Source of the DNA: Aurantiochytrium sp. KH105
Taxonomy: Eukaryota > Sar > Bigyra > Thraustochytrida > Thraustochytriidae
Length of the DNA: 64,000 bases
Direction of reading: 5' to 3'
Assembly: GCA_003116975.1 (NCBI GenBank)
Contig: BGKB01000176.1
Coordinates: 1 to 64,000 of the forward strand
Numbering within the stretch: position 1 is the first letter of the stretch; each line of letters starts with the position of its first letter. Below are positions 62,671-64,000 of this stretch, piece by piece. The notes under the pieces were generated by a model that was not told the DNA's origin, made no database searches, and worked only from the letters and a program-made list of their open reading frames with translations. Made by a program: the position numbers and the translations under genes.

Positions 62671-62930
62671 AATTGGTTTTGATTTTCTCGAGATCATCAA
62701 GACGCACATGGCGCAAAAGGGCGAGAGATTGTTGTACCAGACAAGGAAAAAGGACATCGACAAAGTCTTGACGTTCTGGCGCCATGGATATGGATGATCG
62801 AATGATTGATTTCGGAAAAAAAGAAATGAAAAAGGACATTGAAAATTGATTTTGTTTTCTCGAGATCGTCCAAACGCACGTGGCGCAAAAAGGTGAGAGA
62901 TTGTACAGTCAAGGCAGAAGGACATTGCTC
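62671..62930 (-). repeat. two diverged direct copies of a 90-base element
   Basis: 62671-62760 and 62844-62930 share long matches, including TTTTCTCGAGATC and TGGCGCAAAA, and GAGAGATTGT. Both lie just past the riboswitch on the same strand, so they may be part of the 3' UTR or poly(A) region. Confidence 0.8.
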
Positions 62931-63046
62931 TACTCGCTGCGCTGACCAGACAGTCCCTTGAGAGAAAAAAAGACGCCATGAAGACATCGATCTCAAGAGA
63001 CGTATCGGCCAGATGCCGCAGCAGCAGCAGAAGCGAGCGCCCCACC

Positions 63047-63121
63047 TACTCCCTTCGCAAGAATTACCAATCTGATCAGGTTCAAAGGGTTTGATCTCAG
63101 CGACACTAAGTCGCACCCCCG
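63047..63121 (-). promoter_or_regulatory. TPP (thiamine pyrophosphate) riboswitch aptamer
   Basis: Read on the minus strand, the sequence carries the ordered THI-element consensus: GGGGGTGC (63120-63113), a P3 hairpin GCGAC-TTAGT-GTCGC, CTGAGA (63100-63095), ACCC (63091-63088), TTTGAACCTGATC, GGTAAT and TTGCGAAGGGA (63060-63050). The CTGAGA and GAACCTGAT segments form the pyrimidine and diphosphate pockets in known TPP riboswitches. The short P3 resembles eukaryotic forms. The P1 closing stem looks weak. It begins about 190 nt past the stop of the folate-receptor-like gene and on the same strand, hence probably in its 3' UTR, where plant THIC also carries one. It should repress or reroute expression when TPP is abundant. 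The WW/SH3 gene start is about 1.5 kb further on and is a less likely target. Confidence 0.92.
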
Positions 63122-63313
63122 ACCTTGACTGCAAAAACATTTCACATCCGCGCAAGTGGTGCGCTTCGAAACGATGCGAGCTGGCTAAATCGCTTGGCTG
63201 ACCGGCGGAAGAGACCACGCATGCAAACACGCGTAGCGTTAATCCGCTCGCGGCAGCCCTGCATGCGAACCTATCTCGCGTTCCTGAAGGAACGTTGGGA
63301 GAGAGGACGCAAT

Positions 63314-64000
63314 TTAGGCGAGACCAACGTTGCGGTCACCATTGACAGAGGACGGCGTGGGCTCCGGGCCGTTTTCGCCAATCTTGTCAAAGTTTTCGGG
63401 GGCAAAGACGGGCTTGCCCATGCGCTCGCGGCGAATGAGCAGGCACGACCAGCAGGCCGCAAGGAAGGCGGCCACCGAGAGGACCACAATGGCAACGATA
63501 GCGCCGGTAGAGAGCTTCTCCTTCTCCTCCTCGACCTCGGGGGTCAGCGACGGGCACGAGAACCAGTTGCCAGAGACCTCACCGTCGTCATCCTTGCAGG
63601 TGATAAAGAGGTCGTTCTGGCAGGCCTCGAACCAGGAGTCGCAGTAATCGGCCTGGATGGGCATCTTCTCCATCTCCCACTGGTTAAAGTCGGGGTTGCC
63701 GGTGTGGTCCTCGTGCGGGGCGTACTTGCGGAAGAGACCAGCGTTGACGTCGCACTCGTAAAAGCAGTACTCCTGCACGAAGAAGCGCTCGCACTGCTGG
63801 CTCAGGGTCTGGCAGCGGTTCCAGTTGAACTCAGCGCCGTAGGCCTCGCGCATGTACTCGGGGCTCTGGACAATGTCGGGCGTGCAGCACGAGTTGTCGT
63901 TCCACGGGTGGCACTCGGGCAGCTGGCGGTCCGTCTGGGGCACGTCGTGGCTGTAGTCGTCGTACTGGAGGTGGCACACGTCCGTGTTGCTGTAGTCCTC
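63314..64000 (-). CDS. folate-receptor-like (FOLR family) type I membrane protein, 5' partial
   Basis: The last 228 residues are in the window; the frame is still open at the right edge. The visible part matches the folate receptor/riboflavin-binding family: CHPWNDNSCC, then FNWNRC, QQCERFFVQEYCFYECD, and YCDSWFEACQNDLFITC with spaced Cys that form conserved disulfides. A single membrane helix (AIVAIVVLSVAAFLAACWSC) and a 40-residue cytoplasmic tail follow, so it is membrane anchored rather than GPI linked. Animal members bind folates. Given the TPP riboswitch about 190 nt after the stop, this one more likely binds thiamine or a precursor for uptake; that is inference. The signal peptide lies outside the window. 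Confidence 0.87.
   Translation of the reverse strand, partial: EDYSNTDVCHLQYDDYSHDVPQTDRQLPECHPWNDNSCCTPDIVQSPEYMREAYGAEFNWNRCQTLSQQCERFFVQEYCFYECDVNAGLFRKYAPHEDHTGNPDFNQWEMEKMPIQADYCDSWFEACQNDLFITCKDDDGEVSGNWFSCPSLTPEVEEEKEKLSTGAIVAIVVLSVAAFLAACWSCLLIRRERMGKPVFAPENFDKIGENGPEPTPSSVNGDRNVGLA

Larger units (their letters stand above)
61509..63313. other. intergenic region: WW/SH3 promoter and 3' UTR of the folate-receptor-like gene
   Basis: Left part: a GCAA/GCAC-type leader on the minus strand (61520-61575) and C-rich promoter sequence. Right part: a GAAT/GAAC run (62617-62648), two diverged copies of a 90-base element (62671-62760 and 62844-62930), and a TPP riboswitch aptamer (63047-63121). 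No coding region is supported. Confidence 0.6.

Overview
The window is nuclear DNA from a eukaryote with a gene-dense, GC-rich and largely intron-free genome. The best fit is a stramenopile, most likely a thraustochytrid (Labyrinthulomycetes). I infer this from long uninterrupted reading frames (up to about 2770 codons), PAN/Apple domains joined by Ser/Pro/Thr-rich PT linkers, a plant/algal-type HPAT/SGT glycosyltransferase, a CCT-motif protein, bZIP and PHD/BAH regulators, and abundant tetra- and pentanucleotide repeats. No phylogeny was run, so the taxon is an inference.

I support sixteen protein genes. From left to right they are: an ankyrin/F-box-like protein (+), ARMC6-like (-), a type II thioesterase (+), a giant multi-PAN membrane receptor with a cytoplasmic SAM domain (-), an alpha/beta hydrolase (-), an MgtA-type P3B ATPase (+), an ATRX/ARIP4-like SNF2 protein (+), an HPAT/SGT-like glycosyltransferase (-), a bZIP factor with a duplicated NTF2/SnoaL-like fold (-), a BMT5-like rRNA methyltransferase (+), a BAH/PHD/AP2-like chromatin protein (-), a K+-dependent Na+/Ca2+ exchanger (-), a divergent PP2A B56-like subunit with polyQ (+), a CCT-motif protein (+), a WW/SH3 actin-type adaptor (-), and a folate-receptor-like membrane protein that runs off the right edge (-). 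Start codons were chosen as the first plausible ATG. Several reading frames extend upstream only through non-ATG codons or through repetitive leader sequence, and I excluded those parts.

The most striking non-coding feature is a TPP (thiamine pyrophosphate) riboswitch aptamer on the minus strand at about 63047-63121. It lies roughly 190 nt past the stop codon of the folate-receptor-like gene, apparently in its 3' UTR. This suggests that a vitamin B1 responsive uptake gene sits at the right end of the window.

The genes do not form an operon or one pathway. They cover housekeeping (rRNA methylation, Mg2+ and Ca2+ transport, phosphatase targeting), chromatin and transcription, cell-surface and secretory-pathway functions, and the cytoskeleton. 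Most intergenic gaps are a few hundred bases. The large ones (14.7-17.0, 45.8-48.2 and 51.1-57.0 kb) are filled with microsatellites and T-poor, purine-rich leader sequence. No rRNA, tRNA, CRISPR array or intact transposon was recognised.
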